A stretch of 64,000 nucleotides of DNA from the NCBI RefSeq assembly GCF_946479275.1, contig NZ_CAMLFE010000004.1, positions 1 through 64,000 on the forward strand, read 5' to 3'. Below the pieces are notes generated by a model, which saw nothing but the letters and a program-made list of their open reading frames with translations, had not been told where the DNA came from and made no database searches. Each line of letters starts with the position of its first letter. The stretch's first letter is position 1. The position numbers and the translations under genes are program-made. Source of the stretch: an uncultured Bartonella sp. GTDB taxonomy: Bacteria; Pseudomonadota; Alphaproteobacteria; Rhizobiales; Rhizobiaceae. This document shows positions 40,008 to 50,097 of this stretch, one piece after another.

Positions 40008-42146
40008 ATGACCGAGAAAGGAGATATTAGCGAGTGGAAAAAACTTGCCGAAAAGGAGCTTAAAGCTTCTCCAGACACGCTTGTCTGGCATACAGCCGAG
40101 GGCATTGATGTTAAACCGCTTTATACAAAAGATGATCTTGTTCACGATGATCTTTTGGACACATTACCGGGGCTAGACCCGTTCTTGCGCGGTCCCAGAG
40201 CAACAATGTATACCGGAAGGCCGTGGACAATCCGCCAATATGCCGGTTTTTCCACCGCTGAAGAATCTAATATCTTTTATAAAAAAGCCCTTGCGAGCGG
40301 GCAAAAGGGCCTTTCAGTCGCTTTTGATCTTGCCACACATCGCGGATATGACTCCGATCACCCGCGTGTTGTGGGTGACGTAGGGAAAGCCGGTGTCGCG
40401 ATCGATTCAGTCGAAGATATGAAAATTCTTTTTGACGGAATTCCGCTTGATAAAATGTCCGTCTCGATGACGATGAATGGTGCTGTCATACCAATTCTCG
40501 CGAATTTTATTGTTGCGGGCGAAGAACAGGGCGTTTCAAGGCGCGATCTTTCAGGAACAATCCAGAACGATATTCTCAAAGAATTTATGGTACGCAATAC
40601 CTATATCTATCCGCCCGAAGCATCTATGCGCATCATTGCCGATATTATCGAATATACAGCCAATGAAATGCCGCGCTTCAATTCAATTTCCATTTCCGGT
40701 TATCATATGCAGGAAGCGGGAGCCACGCTTGTACAGGAACTGGCCTTCACACTTGCAGACGGGCGAGAATATGTGCGTGCAGCCCTTAAAAAAGGGCTTG
40801 ATGTTGACCAATTTGCCGGCCGACTTTCATTTTTCTTTGCTATTGGCATGAATTTTTTCATGGAAGCGGCAAAATTACGTGCAGCACGTTTTTTATGGTC
40901 GCGCATTATGCACGAATTTTCACCTAAAAAAGCATCTTCCCTGATGCTGCGCACGCATTGTCAAACTTCCGGTGTTTCCCTGCAGGAACAGGACCCGTAT
41001 AACAATATTGTGCGCACCGCTTATGAAGCATTGGCTGCTGTTTTGGGTGGAACACAATCGCTTCATACCAATTCGTTTGACGAAGCGATTGCATTGCCCA
41101 CCGAATTTTCGGCACGCATCGCCCGCAATACACAATTGATTTTGCAAAATGAAATGGGCCTTACCAAGGTCGTCGACCCGCTCGCCGGTTCCTATTATGT
41201 CGAAACGCTCACCAAAGAACTCGTCGACAAAGCATCCGCTCTCATTGACAAGATAGAAGCCATGGGCGGCATGACCAAAGCGGTGATTGAGGGCTTGCCA
41301 AAACGCCTCATCGAAGAAGCGGCAACTGCCCGTCAGGCGGCGGTTGACAAGGGGGAAGAGATTATCGTCGGTGTTAATAAATTCCGCTCCGATGAAGAAA
41401 AGAAAATCGATATCCTTGAAATTGACAATACAAAAGTCCGCGCCCAGCAAATTGCCCGACTGGAAAAGATCAAAAAAAACCGCAATAGCCGGAAAGTCGC
41501 TGAAACATTGAAGAATCTGGAAAATATTGCCAAAAGCGGAAACGGTAACCTGCTTGAAGCCGCGGTGGAAGCTGCACGGGCGCGCGCAACTGTCGGTGAA
41601 ATATCAGACACAATGCGCAAAGTTTTCGGTGACCATTCGGCAAAACCTGTAGTGGTCAAAAACATATATGGCAAAGCATTTTCGAACGAACCCGAATATA
41701 AAACATTAAAACAACGCTTGAGCGATATAACCAATACGACAGACCAACGCCCGCGCATCATGATTGCCAAACTCGGACAGGACGGCCACGATCGCGGAGC
41801 AAAAGTCATTGCTTCGGCATTCGGCGATATGGGATTCGAAATCATTGCCGGACCACTTTTCCAGACACCGGAAGAAGCAGCAGAAATGGCTATTGAAAAC
41901 AAGGTTCAACTCATCGGTGTTTCTTCGCTGGCAGCCGGCCATAAAACCCTGTTACCGCAGCTTGTCAAAGCGTTGCAAAATCGCAATTCCAATATTATCG
42001 TGGTTTGTGGCGGCGTTGTCCCCCGACAGGATTACGAATTTTTGAAAGAAAACGGTGTTGCTGCTGTTTTTGGCCCCGGAACCAATGTGGTCGAAGCAGC
42101 CGGCAAAATCCTTGATCTTTTACAAGGGAAATTACGTAATATTTGA
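40008..42146 (+). CDS. scpA: methylmalonyl-CoA mutase
   Basis: The adenosylcobalamin enzyme that isomerises (R)-methylmalonyl-CoA to succinyl-CoA. 712 residues in a single chain (MutB/ScpA type). The N-terminal barrel has [28 protein letters not shown] and [46 protein letters not shown]. The C-terminal B12 domain has [23 protein letters not shown] with His594 as the lower cobalt ligand. Its activity needs cobalamin; no B12 synthesis gene or MeaB-type chaperone gene is in the window. Confidence 0.96.
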   Translation: MTEKGDISEWKKLAEKELKASPDTLVWHTAEGIDVKPLYTKDDLVHDDLLDTLPGLDPFLRGPRATMYTGRPWTIRQYAGFSTAEESNIFYKKALASGQKGLSVAFDLATHRGYDSDHPRVVGDVGKAGVAIDSVEDMKILFDGIPLDKMSVSMTMNGAVIPILANFIVAGEEQGVSRRDLSGTIQNDILKEFMVRNTYIYPPEASMRIIADIIEYTANEMPRFNSISISGYHMQEAGATLVQELAFTLADGREYVRAALKKGLDVDQFAGRLSFFFAIGMNFFMEAAKLRAARFLWSRIMHEFSPKKASSLMLRTHCQTSGVSLQEQDPYNNIVRTAYEALAAVLGGTQSLHTNSFDEAIALPTEFSARIARNTQLILQNEMGLTKVVDPLAGSYYVETLTKELVDKASALIDKIEAMGGMTKAVIEGLPKRLIEEAATARQAAVDKGEEIIVGVNKFRSDEEKKIDILEIDNTKVRAQQIARLEKIKKNRNSRKVAETLKNLENIAKSGNGNLLEAAVEAARARATVGEISDTMRKVFGDHSAKPVVVKNIYGKAFSNEPEYKTLKQRLSDITNTTDQRPRIMIAKLGQDGHDRGAKVIASAFGDMGFEIIAGPLFQTPEEAAEMAIENKVQLIGVSSLAAGHKTLLPQLVKALQNRNSNIIVVCGGVVPRQDYEFLKENGVAAVFGPGTNVVEAAGKILDLLQGKLRNI

Positions 42147-42189
42147 TGAGACCAATTTATATTTCTTTGCTCAATAGGGAGTTTTTCCA

Positions 42190-42597
42190 GTGTACCACTT
42201 TGGCCGACTGAATCATGTCGCAATCGCCGTACCGGATATCGAACAGGCTGCCGAACTTTATCGTTCCGTGAACAATGATGTTTCTCCTGTTCAGGACCTG
42301 CCTGAACATGGTGTCAGAATTGTTTTCGTCGAACTGCCCAATACAAAACTCGAACTGATGAGCCCATTGGGAAATAATTCACCAATCGCAAAATTTCTTG
42401 AAAAAAATCCGAATGGTGGCCTCCACCACATCTGTTTTGAAGTTGATGATATTCTAAAAATGCGCGACCAACTTGTTGCCGAAGGCATTCGAATTCTTGG
42501 CGACGGGAATCCTAAAACCGGCGCACATGGGAAACCCGTTCTATTCATCCATCCGAAAGACTTTGATGGAACATTGGTAGAGCTTGAAGAGGTTTAA
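42190..42597 (+). CDS. mce: methylmalonyl-CoA epimerase
   Basis: Interconverts the two C2 epimers of methylmalonyl-CoA, linking the carboxylase product to the mutase substrate. 135 residues, vicinal-oxygen-chelate fold. Metal ligands are in LNHVAIAVPDIEQA (His), TKLELMSPLG (Glu-type), GLHHICFEVDDI (His) and the terminal FDGTLVELEE (Glu). The start is GTG at 42190 with AGGGAG ten bases upstream. It completes a four-gene operon; a 43-bp gap separates it from the mutase. Confidence 0.94.
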   Translation: MYHFGRLNHVAIAVPDIEQAAELYRSVNNDVSPVQDLPEHGVRIVFVELPNTKLELMSPLGNNSPIAKFLEKNPNGGLHHICFEVDDILKMRDQLVAEGIRILGDGNPKTGAHGKPVLFIHPKDFDGTLVELEEV

Positions 42598-43198
42598 AGC
42601 CAAGAACACTTCCAAATCCATCGCTTTAGATTTTCTGCCACAAAAATCCTTTTGCATTGTCTGAAAGAAATTCAAAAGCTTGCTCTATAGCTCTATGTTT
42701 TTTCACATGCCCCCTTCATGAAAAAGGGTGAGTGTGAAAAAGGGAAGCGTGCTTTTCAAAAATTATAACTGTGACGCCAGCCGAAGCCGGTTTTGCATAA
42801 AAATCCTTAAAAAGTGAAAAAAGCAGCCACGTCCTCTTCATCGTTTTCATTTCTCAAGAGAAGAGAGCAGCACACATGAAGTCTTGAAACTTTCTAACAC
42901 ATGAAAGATGCTGACTATCGAAAAGGCGAGATAGCTAAACCCTCGGAGAAAACGACTTGAACGGAGAGATCAAGCATTCCCTCACTTTATCTCATTCAAT
43001 TCCATAAACTGGCAACTCAATAAAGCGGATATTTGACTAATAATATAAAGGCAAACTTGGCGCGGTTACGTCTTTCACAGACTGTTTTTGAATATAAAAA
43101 TTGTTCTTTATGAATTCAAAAGCAATTTTTATAGAAGTGATATTTTCTTTTTAACTTTGGATAGAAACCGATCACAGCAAGAAACGGGATGGAATTTC
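42598..43198. other. 600-bp intergenic region with an imperfect hairpin
   Basis: Between the convergent mce and hemW genes. The only structure I see is an imperfect stem at 42700-42740: TTTTCACA/TGTGAAAA outer arms and CCCTT/AAGGG inside. It may help end the propionate operon. No gene is supported. Confidence 0.5.
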
Positions 43199-44359
43199 TC
43201 ACGCAAGTTCGCTGATAATATAGTTTAAAACCACGCGGCCTTTTCTGGTCGCACGGATGCGGCTGTTTCCCACCATTTCTACAAGGCCTTGTTGTTGAAG
43301 ATCGGCAACTTTACTCTGGTTCAATCCTTGAATCGCCAGTTTTTCATAACGGGCAAGATCAAGCCCCTCGGTGAGGCGCAAGCCCATCAAGACCATTTCT
43401 TCCGCCTGCTCACTTTTTGTCAAATGTTCTTCTTTAACAATACCGTGGCCTTGTTTTTCAACCAGTTCCAACCAGCGTTCGGGGATTTTTTCGGTGATCG
43501 TTACCAATCGCCGATCCGGAAAATCAACATTTGAAACCGGAAGGAACCTGCCATGCGCCCCCGGACCAATGCCGACATATTGCTGGTAGCGCCAATAAAT
43601 GAGATTATGTTGTGACTGCGCATTGGCGGCTGCATGATTGGATATTTCATAAGCAGGAAGCCCGTGACTTTCGGTTATTTCCTGTGTGAGATCATAAAGA
43701 TCGGCACTCAAATCCGCCTCAGGTAATTTGAGTTTTCCGGCTTTGTAGAGCCTGTCAAACCCTGTGCCCTCTTCAATCGTCAATTGATAAAGCGATAGAT
43801 GGTCGGCTGCGAGAGCAATTGCTTCTTCCAGCTCATGTTTCCATGATTGCAATGTCTGGTTGGGACGCGCATAAATAAGGTCAAAGGAAAGCCGCGGGAA
43901 AATCTCGCGTGCAAGACCAATAGCAAAACGTGCCTGTTCGACATTATGAATGCGCCCCAAGCGCTTTAATTCTTCATCGTTTAAAGATTGGACGCCCAAG
44001 GAAAGCCGGTTGACACCGGCTGAACGATAACCATGAAAACGCCCGGCCTCGACGCTTGAAGGATTGGCTTCCATTGTAATTTCGGCATTGTCCACAATCG
44101 GCCAATAACGATCAATACTTTTCAGCAATGATTCAACTGTTTTTGGTGACATCAGCGATGGCGTACCACCGCCGATAAAAACAGTCGTTGCCTTATGAGG
44201 CCCTGTCCATTCACGCACTGTTGCCATCTCTCTTGCGAAAGCTTTGGCAAAACGGTCTTCATCCACGCCTTTTAACCGGACATAGGAATTGAAGTCGCAA
44301 TAAGGACATTTGGCGGCACAAAACGGCCAATGGACGTAAATACCGAAAGGCTCGTCCAT
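43199..44359 (-). CDS. hemW: radical SAM heme chaperone HemW
   Basis: HemW is the heme-inserting radical SAM protein long annotated as oxygen-independent coproporphyrinogen oxidase-like. 386 residues. The [4Fe-4S] motif is CAAKCPYC (Cys14, Cys18, Cys21) within YVHWPFCAAKCPYCDFNSYV. It continues with FIGGGTPSLM and EANPSS, and the HemW C-terminal domain ends GRVVLNYIISELA. True HemN has a longer N-terminus, absent here. The frame runs to 44440, but the ATG at 44359 begins the family N-terminus and overlaps the rdgB stop (TGATG), so hemW is translationally coupled to rdgB. Confidence 0.92.
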   Translation of the reverse strand: MDEPFGIYVHWPFCAAKCPYCDFNSYVRLKGVDEDRFAKAFAREMATVREWTGPHKATTVFIGGGTPSLMSPKTVESLLKSIDRYWPIVDNAEITMEANPSSVEAGRFHGYRSAGVNRLSLGVQSLNDEELKRLGRIHNVEQARFAIGLAREIFPRLSFDLIYARPNQTLQSWKHELEEAIALAADHLSLYQLTIEEGTGFDRLYKAGKLKLPEADLSADLYDLTQEITESHGLPAYEISNHAAANAQSQHNLIYWRYQQYVGIGPGAHGRFLPVSNVDFPDRRLVTITEKIPERWLELVEKQGHGIVKEEHLTKSEQAEEMVLMGLRLTEGLDLARYEKLAIQGLNQSKVADLQQQGLVEMVGNSRIRATRKGRVVLNYIISELA

Positions 44360-45003
44360 CAGTTTTCCAGTAACGCTTCGGCAAATTGTTTGAACGCCCG
44401 TGCGCGGTGGGACAAAGCATGTTTGTCGCCCGGCTTCCAACCATGTTTTTCCTCAGCCGTCATTTCACCGAACGTTTTGTCATAGCCTTCCGGCTGGAAA
44501 ATAGGATCAAAACCGAAACCCTTTTTGCCACGCGGCGGCCAGACCAAAGTCCCTTCGATTTCACCGCGAAAATATTCCGCATGTCCATCCGGCCAGGCAA
44601 GGCAAAGCACCGAGACAAAACGGCCATGCCGTTTATCAGGCGTTGTTGCACCTTTCTTTTCCAATGCATCTTCAACTTTTTTCATCGCTTTGTCGAAATC
44701 GCGGTGTCCGTCAGGTTCTATCGCCCAATCGGCAGTATAAACGCCGGGTGCCTTGTCGAGCGCGTCTGCCTCGAGCCCTGAATCATCCGACAAGGCCGGC
44801 AATCCCGTCGATTTGGCTGCAAAAAAAGCTTTGATATAGGCATTTTCTTCAAATTTTGTGCCGGTTTCTTCCGGTTCTTCCAGACCCAATTCGCCCGCCG
44901 ATGTCGTTTCAAAACCGAACGGGCCAATAAGATCGGCTATTTCCCTGAGTTTGCCGGAATTATGGGTTGCAACAACCAGTTTTTTCCCGTCAAGCTTTCT
45001 CAT
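44359..45003 (-). CDS. rdgB: RdgB/HAM1 family non-canonical purine NTP pyrophosphatase
   Basis: Hydrolyses XTP, ITP and dITP to monophosphates to keep deaminated purines out of nucleic acids. 214 residues. Key motifs: [13 protein letters not shown] (substrate loop), [23 protein letters not shown], and [19 protein letters not shown], then [10 protein letters not shown]. The ATG at 45003 has AGGTGG eight bases upstream; a TTG one codon earlier is less likely. It is the middle gene of rph-rdgB-hemW, a conserved alphaproteobacterial cluster. Confidence 0.95.
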   Translation of the reverse strand: MRKLDGKKLVVATHNSGKLREIADLIGPFGFETTSAGELGLEEPEETGTKFEENAYIKAFFAAKSTGLPALSDDSGLEADALDKAPGVYTADWAIEPDGHRDFDKAMKKVEDALEKKGATTPDKRHGRFVSVLCLAWPDGHAEYFRGEIEGTLVWPPRGKKGFGFDPIFQPEGYDKTFGEMTAEEKHGWKPGDKHALSHRARAFKQFAEALLEN

Positions 45004-45017
45004 CAATAATCCACCTT

Positions 45018-45737
45018 TCAGGCTGCAATAACTTTCTTCTGCAATTCAATGAGATCATGAATGCCACCTTTAGCGAGTGACATCAAAGTTGAAAATTGCT
45101 CTTCACTGAACGGATCACCTTCTGCTGTTCCCTGTATTTCAACAATTCCGCCTTTGCCGGTCATCACGAAATTGGCATCGGTTTCGGCATTGGAATCTTC
45201 TGCATAATCAAGATCGAGCACCGGTGTTCCCTGATAAATGCCACAAGAAATTGCCGCAACGTGGTCTTTCAGCACCTTATTGCGCAAGACCATCTGGCGC
45301 GTTTCCATAAAGCCCAGACAATCATAAAGGGCAACCCATGCTCCGGTGATTGATGCCGTGCGTGTTCCGCCGTCAGCCTGAATGACATCACAGTCAATGG
45401 TAATCTGCATTTCGCCCAACGCCTTCAAATCGACAACTGCACGCAATGAACGGCCGATCAAACGCTGGATTTCCATGGTGCGCCCACCCTGTTTGCCCGA
45501 AGCGGCCTCGCGCCGCATTCTTTCACCGGTTGAACGGGGCAACATGCCATATTCGGCTGTAACCCATCCTTTACCGGAATTGCGCATCCAGTTGGGGACA
45601 CGTTCTTCAAGGCTTGCTGTACATAACACATGGGTATCACCGAACTTGACCAGACATGACCCTTCGGCATGTTTGTTCACATGACGTTCAAACGAAACGG
45701 CACGCATCTCGTTGCTGGCACGATTGGACGGGCGCAT
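45018..45737 (-). CDS. rph: ribonuclease PH
   Basis: Phosphorolytic 3'-5' exoribonuclease that trims tRNA 3' ends. 239 residues, the usual length. It starts [42 protein letters not shown] and has the RxxR region [38 protein letters not shown] with the catalytic Asp pair. It is divergent from hrcA, and its stop is 14 bp before rdgB. Confidence 0.97.
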   Translation of the reverse strand: MRPSNRASNEMRAVSFERHVNKHAEGSCLVKFGDTHVLCTASLEERVPNWMRNSGKGWVTAEYGMLPRSTGERMRREAASGKQGGRTMEIQRLIGRSLRAVVDLKALGEMQITIDCDVIQADGGTRTASITGAWVALYDCLGFMETRQMVLRNKVLKDHVAAISCGIYQGTPVLDLDYAEDSNAETDANFVMTGKGGIVEIQGTAEGDPFSEEQFSTLMSLAKGGIHDLIELQKKVIAA

Positions 45738-45783
45738 AAATTTTCCTTTCCGTGAAGTATTGTTTCAAGCATCTTTAGACCAT

Positions 45784-45811
45784 TTGACCCGTCTTTGGCA
45801 AAACTTATATA
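45784..45811 (+). promoter_or_regulatory. candidate hrcA promoter
   Basis: TTGACC (45784-45789) and TATATA (45806-45811) are separated by 16 bp, a vegetative-type promoter 30 bp before hrcA. The overlapping TTTG-N17-CTTATAT also partly matches the RpoH consensus, so either sigma factor could use it. Confidence 0.45.
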
Positions 45812-45841
45812 GAAGGAAAGAAATTCGATCATTGAAGGAAT

Positions 45842-46915
45842 ATGATGAAACACGCCGCCATTCCGGATGAATTGAAAAGTCTCGACGAAAGATCCCGCGA
45901 TATATTCAGGCGTATTGTCGAAACCTATCTGAACGAAGGAGATCCTGTCGGGTCAGCCAATCTGTCCCGACAATTGCCACAAAGCCTCTCGCCGGCTACT
46001 ATCCGCACAATTATGAGCGATCTCGAGCATTTAGGCCTTATCTACTCGCCTCATATCTCTGCTGGTCGCATGCCGACACAATCAGGCTTAAGATTTTTTG
46101 TCGATGCTTTTATCGAAGTCGGCGACCTTCCGGCAGATGAACGCAAAGCCATAGAAACACAGGTAGAAGAAGCAGGGCATAGCCAATCGGTTGAACAATT
46201 CCTGACCGGTGCGAGCCAAATTCTGTCCGGTCTTTCACGTGGAGCAGGACTGGTTTTATCAACAAAAAACGAAGGAACACTCAAACATATCGAATTTGTG
46301 CGCCTCGATTCGTCGCGCGCCATGGCAGTTCTCGTAACCCAAAATGGTGATGTGGAAAATCGCATCGTGAATTTGCCTGAAGGGGTGACATTGTCACAAT
46401 TGAGCGAGGCCACCAATTTTCTGAACGCCCATATTCAAGGGCGTACTTTAAGTGAAGCCAAAGCAGAAATCTCGAGGCAGAGAGAAGAGACCAAGGCAGC
46501 GCTTGATGAATTGTCGCAACATCTCGTCGATCAAGGGCTTGCCGTTTGGGGGGGAGAAGATCAGGGGCGTAAAACCCAGCTTATTGTGCGCGGGCGCGGC
46601 AACCTTCTTGAAGATGTCAAAGCCGCAGAAGATATTGAACGTTTGCGCCATCTTTTCGACGATCTTGAAACGCGTGAAAGCATGATGCAGCTTCTCGATC
46701 TTGCCGAGGAAGGTTCAGGTGTGCGTATTTTTATCGGTTCCGAAAACAAATTATTTTCGTTATCGGGCTCTTCCCTTATCGTTGCGCCCTATTGCGATTC
46801 AAATCAGCATGTTCTAGGCGCTCTCGGCGTTATCGGCCCGACCCGTTTAAATTATGCCCGCATTGTTCCGATGGTCGACTATACTGCCCAGCTTGTCTCG
46901 CGACTTCTTAAATAG
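45842..46915 (+). CDS. hrcA: heat-inducible transcription repressor HrcA
   Basis: HrcA represses chaperone operons by binding CIRCE elements, with GroEL as co-factor. 357 residues. The N-terminal winged helix is SRDIFRRIVETYLNEGDPVGSANLSRQLPQSLSPATIRTIMSDLEHLGLIYSPHISAGRMPTQSGLRFFVD. The C-terminus has GALGVIGPTRLNYARIVPMVDYTA. I saw no clear CIRCE repeat (TTAGCACTC-N9-GAGTGCTAA) near dnaK or grpE; HrcA in this order usually acts on groESL, not in this window. GrpE, normally the next gene, is displaced by about 4.3 kb. Confidence 0.95.
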   Translation: MMKHAAIPDELKSLDERSRDIFRRIVETYLNEGDPVGSANLSRQLPQSLSPATIRTIMSDLEHLGLIYSPHISAGRMPTQSGLRFFVDAFIEVGDLPADERKAIETQVEEAGHSQSVEQFLTGASQILSGLSRGAGLVLSTKNEGTLKHIEFVRLDSSRAMAVLVTQNGDVENRIVNLPEGVTLSQLSEATNFLNAHIQGRTLSEAKAEISRQREETKAALDELSQHLVDQGLAVWGGEDQGRKTQLIVRGRGNLLEDVKAAEDIERLRHLFDDLETRESMMQLLDLAEEGSGVRIFIGSENKLFSLSGSSLIVAPYCDSNQHVLGALGVIGPTRLNYARIVPMVDYTAQLVSRLLK

Positions 46916-47088
46916 ATGTAAATCAAACGCCGGTGAATGTCGTAAAACTTTCGCCTCTATTGCACTTATCGGTTAGAGATGGGATAAATTCCAGATAGGC
47001 CCTGTCATCGTCCGCCCCTTTCCGCAAGCCTCATCTATTTTATTGGGCTCCATTTGTGTTTTACGGAAAGTACAAAGGAGAGCATCCC

Positions 47089-48159
47089 ATGAAAGCAGCT
47101 TTCATCCATGCCGTTGTACTACTCAATGTATTTTTATTTTTTGCGATATCCGGATTTGCCGAACCTGCGCATTTCGTCCTAGCGCTCGCTCGCAGTACAA
47201 CAACACCGGCGGAAGAAACATTTACCTATGCCATTCCCAAACAACTCGGCTATTTTTTAGAAGAAAATATCAATCCGACATTGCTTTATACTGATGGTTC
47301 CACTGCAGCGCTCCAAGCTGTTGCATCAGGTTCTGCCGATATTGCCTATGCGTCTTCGGCCAATATTGCAGCCGCTGTCGACAAAGGTGTGCCTTTAAAA
47401 GCATTTGCCGGAATAACAATCAGATGGCCCTACTTCATTGGTGTTCCAAAAGGTTCTGCTATCAAATCCATTGCCGATCTTAAAGGAAAGCGGATTGGCG
47501 TTATCAGTCTGGCTTCGGCTTCTTATGCCGATTTACGGGCGAATTTGAAAATTGCCGGCTTGAAAGAAAGTGACGTTACAATTGTGCCCGTTGGAGCTGG
47601 TGCACGTGCGGCAGCAGCGCTCAGTGCGAAAGATATCGACGCTGTTGACAGCTATTCGGACAGTTTTACCGTTATGCGTCAGAACGGTGTCGAATTCGAT
47701 CTTCTGCAACGCCCTGACGAGATGAACCGACTTTTCAGTGTTACTATGGTAACAAGCCAAAAAATATTCGATAACAAGCCGCATGAACTTTCAGCCTTTG
47801 CGCGCGCTGCCTATAAAGGCATGATCTATACCAAACTTTATCCTGATAGCGCCTTGAAGCTTGCTTTTAAGGAATTTCCTGAGCTTGGCGGTTCTGATAA
47901 TCCCACCGGTCAAGAAGCGGAAAATACAGCCGAAGCTATGGCCATAGCACTTGCCGATTCGATACCGGCCGACAAACCGGATCCGGCAAGTTGGGGAAAA
48001 TGGCTTGATATTCCCGATGAACGCTGGCAAGCAGTTTTGTCTTTTGCGCATCAAACAGGTTCAACTGAACGCCTGCTTCATGTAAAAGACGTCTGGAACA
48101 ATTCCTTGATGCCGGAAATTTACAATTTCGATATCAAGACAATTGTTAAAAAGGACTAA
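47089..48159 (+). CDS. ABC transporter substrate-binding protein, NitT/TauT (NMT1/SsuA-like) family
   Basis: A 356-residue periplasmic binding protein. A Sec signal peptide covers about residues 1-25 (AAFIHAVVLLNVFLFFAISGFA). The mature domain has the SsuA/THI5-like pattern: YAIPKQLGYFLEENINPTLLYTDGSTAALQAVASGSADIAYASSANIAAA, then IADLKGKRIGVISLASASY. Ligands of this family include nitrate, taurine, alkanesulfonates, thiamine precursors and others; I cannot pick one. The ATG at 47089 has AAAGGAG nine bases upstream; the frame's earlier start at 47056 would put charges before the signal. It is the first gene of an ABC operon. Confidence 0.88.
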   Translation: MKAAFIHAVVLLNVFLFFAISGFAEPAHFVLALARSTTTPAEETFTYAIPKQLGYFLEENINPTLLYTDGSTAALQAVASGSADIAYASSANIAAAVDKGVPLKAFAGITIRWPYFIGVPKGSAIKSIADLKGKRIGVISLASASYADLRANLKIAGLKESDVTIVPVGAGARAAAALSAKDIDAVDSYSDSFTVMRQNGVEFDLLQRPDEMNRLFSVTMVTSQKIFDNKPHELSAFARAAYKGMIYTKLYPDSALKLAFKEFPELGGSDNPTGQEAENTAEAMAIALADSIPADKPDPASWGKWLDIPDERWQAVLSFAHQTGSTERLLHVKDVWNNSLMPEIYNFDIKTIVKKD

Positions 48160-48206
48160 CCCGTTTAAAGCGAAAGCTGTCGTTCTGAAGGATTGAGAAA
48201 ACGTCT

Positions 48207-48989
48207 ATGCCGTCTATCAAAAAGCCCCTTATCACCATCAAGGGATTGCACAAAAGCTATATAAGCAAAAAAGACGGCACGATTGATGCGTTGAAGAATG
48301 TCAATCTGGAAATTGCCGAAGGTGCTTTTGTTGCACTTGTAGGGCCATCCGGCTGTGGCAAAACAACATTACTCAAAATTCTTGCCGGTCTTGTGGACAA
48401 TTTTGTCGGGGACGTAATGCTTAACAGCGTTGCCGTTACCCGCCCATCAGCAGAAGTGGGCTTTGTTTTTCAAGACCCCACACTGCTTCCGTGGCGCACA
48501 ATACTGCAAAATATCCTTTTGCCGGTCGAGTTGATGCACCTTGACAAAAGAGAGTACCATGACCGCGCTTTGATGTTGATGGAAACGGTAGGGCTTAAAG
48601 GATTTGAAAATAAATTGCCCAATGAACTTTCAGGCGGAATGCGACAGCGTGCCGGTATTTGTCGTGCCTTGATCCGCGACCCGAAAGTTCTACTTATGGA
48701 TGAACCCTTCGGGGCGCTTGATGCAATGACCCGCGAAGTTTTAAATGGTGAATTGCAAAATATCTGGCTTGAAAGCAAAAAAACTGTACTTTTTGTAACC
48801 CATTCCATTCCGGAAGCGGTATTTCTTGCCGATAAAGTAGTGGTGATGAGTCCGCGCCCCGGTCATATTGAAGAAATTGTTGATGTCGAACTGCCCCGCC
48901 CGCGCAAGCTTCAGGAGTTGACTGATAAAAAGGTCGGAAAAATTTTAGGCCAAATAAGACAACATTTTAAAAATTTTAGTATCAATTAA
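48207..48989 (+). CDS. ABC transporter ATP-binding protein, NitT/TauT type
   Basis: A 260-residue ATPase with Walker A GPSGCGKTTLLKILAGL near residue 47, Q-loop VFQDPTLLPWRT, signature LSGGMRQRAGICRALIRDP, Walker B VLLMDEPFGALDAMTRE and H-loop FVTHSIPEAVFLADKVVVMSPRPG. The LLPWRT and MSPRPG segments are typical of SsuB/TauB/NrtD-like importers. It would energise the permease at 49075 for the ligand bound by the 47089 product. A 47-bp gap follows the binding protein gene. Confidence 0.93.
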   Translation: MPSIKKPLITIKGLHKSYISKKDGTIDALKNVNLEIAEGAFVALVGPSGCGKTTLLKILAGLVDNFVGDVMLNSVAVTRPSAEVGFVFQDPTLLPWRTILQNILLPVELMHLDKREYHDRALMLMETVGLKGFENKLPNELSGGMRQRAGICRALIRDPKVLLMDEPFGALDAMTREVLNGELQNIWLESKKTVLFVTHSIPEAVFLADKVVVMSPRPGHIEEIVDVELPRPRKLQELTDKKVGKILGQIRQHFKNFSIN

Positions 48990-49074
48990 CGGTATTGCGT
49001 TGCATATGGGTCAAGACCCGAGCCCATAAAAATTAAAGGCTTTAAAAAACGGCAAACAATGAGAAAGGCTGGCA

Positions 49075-49842
49075 ATGTTTAAAAATGAAAAAACGCTTCA
49101 AGCATTGCTTGTTGTCGTTGTTTTTATTCTCGTTGTCGGCTTCTGGGAAACATCGGTCCGGATATGGCAGGTCCCTACCTATCTTTTACCACCGCCCAGT
49201 CTCATCTTCTACCAGCTTGTCCGGCTGATAAAGTCAGCACTTTTCTGGGATAACCTTTGTGTCACTATGGCTGAAGTTTTGTTGGGCTACATTTGCGGCA
49301 TGGTGCTTGCGGCAATTCTCGGTGTTGCCATTTCTCAGGTCCGTGTTTTCCAGCTTGCGCTTTTGCCTTATATCATTGCTTTCCAGACGATACCGACAGT
49401 TGCTCTCGCACCGATTTTTTTACAATGGTTCGGATATGGCATCGCATCAAAGATTGTTATGGCCGCACTTATCTCGTTTTTCCCGATGCTTATCAACGTC
49501 ATTGCCGGTTTACAATCGGCCGGACGGGAAGAAATCCAGATGCTCAAGGCATTCGGTGCCAACCAAGTGCAGATTTTGCTGAAAGTAAAATTACCGGCTT
49601 CCTTGCCATTTGTTTTTGCGGGCCTCGGCCTTGGCATTATCTTTGCCCTAATTGGCGCAATTGTTGCCGAATTTGTCGGTGCCCAAAAGGGCCTCGGCAA
49701 AATGCTTATGCAATTTAACGAGCAGTTCAATATTGCCGGTCAATTCGCCATTCTTGTCATTCTGGCACTTATTGGCGTTATTATGCATTTGATAGTCGGT
49801 TTTGCAAAACACAGAATCATTTTCTGGGGTGGACAAAGATAA
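49075..49842 (+). CDS. ABC transporter permease, NitT/TauT type
   Basis: A 255-residue membrane protein of the BPD_transp_1 family with about six helices. The EAA loop that contacts the ATPase is QSAGREEIQMLKAFGANQVQILLKVKLPASLPFVFAGLGLGI. Further family motifs are LLPPPSLIFYQL near the N-terminus and ALAPIFLQWFGYGIASKI. It is the third gene of the importer and is followed by 255 bp before hemC. Confidence 0.93.
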   Translation: MFKNEKTLQALLVVVVFILVVGFWETSVRIWQVPTYLLPPPSLIFYQLVRLIKSALFWDNLCVTMAEVLLGYICGMVLAAILGVAISQVRVFQLALLPYIIAFQTIPTVALAPIFLQWFGYGIASKIVMAALISFFPMLINVIAGLQSAGREEIQMLKAFGANQVQILLKVKLPASLPFVFAGLGLGIIFALIGAIVAEFVGAQKGLGKMLMQFNEQFNIAGQFAILVILALIGVIMHLIVGFAKHRIIFWGGQR

Positions 49843-50097
49843 ATCGGAAATTCCGCATTGGCTCTGCAACATATCGCTTCAAAAAAACGTTATAATTGTC
49901 GCGCGAGAAATAGAATTATTTGTTCCTTTTCCTGACATTTTAGGGAAAAATTGCCTTAAAATTTGAAAATAGCACCCCGAAACACAATTTAAGTGAAGAG
50001 AACTTTCTTTTATGCGCGAGTTGAGTTAGATACTCTTAGAAACGCTCTAAAGAGCGTAGAGTTTGATTATTGGAATTGACGGAATAGGCTTAGAGTT
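49843..50097. other. spacer between the ABC operon and hemC with a small palindrome
   Basis: 255 bp. ACGCTCT/AGAGCGT (50042-50048, 50051-50057) is a tight 7-bp palindrome 40 bp upstream of the hemC start. It may be an operator or a small hairpin; there is no U tract. Confidence 0.4.

Noticed and set aside
48990-49074. Separate small gene between the ABC ATPase and permease
   Set aside because: Only 85 bp, no frame with a start and ribosome site.
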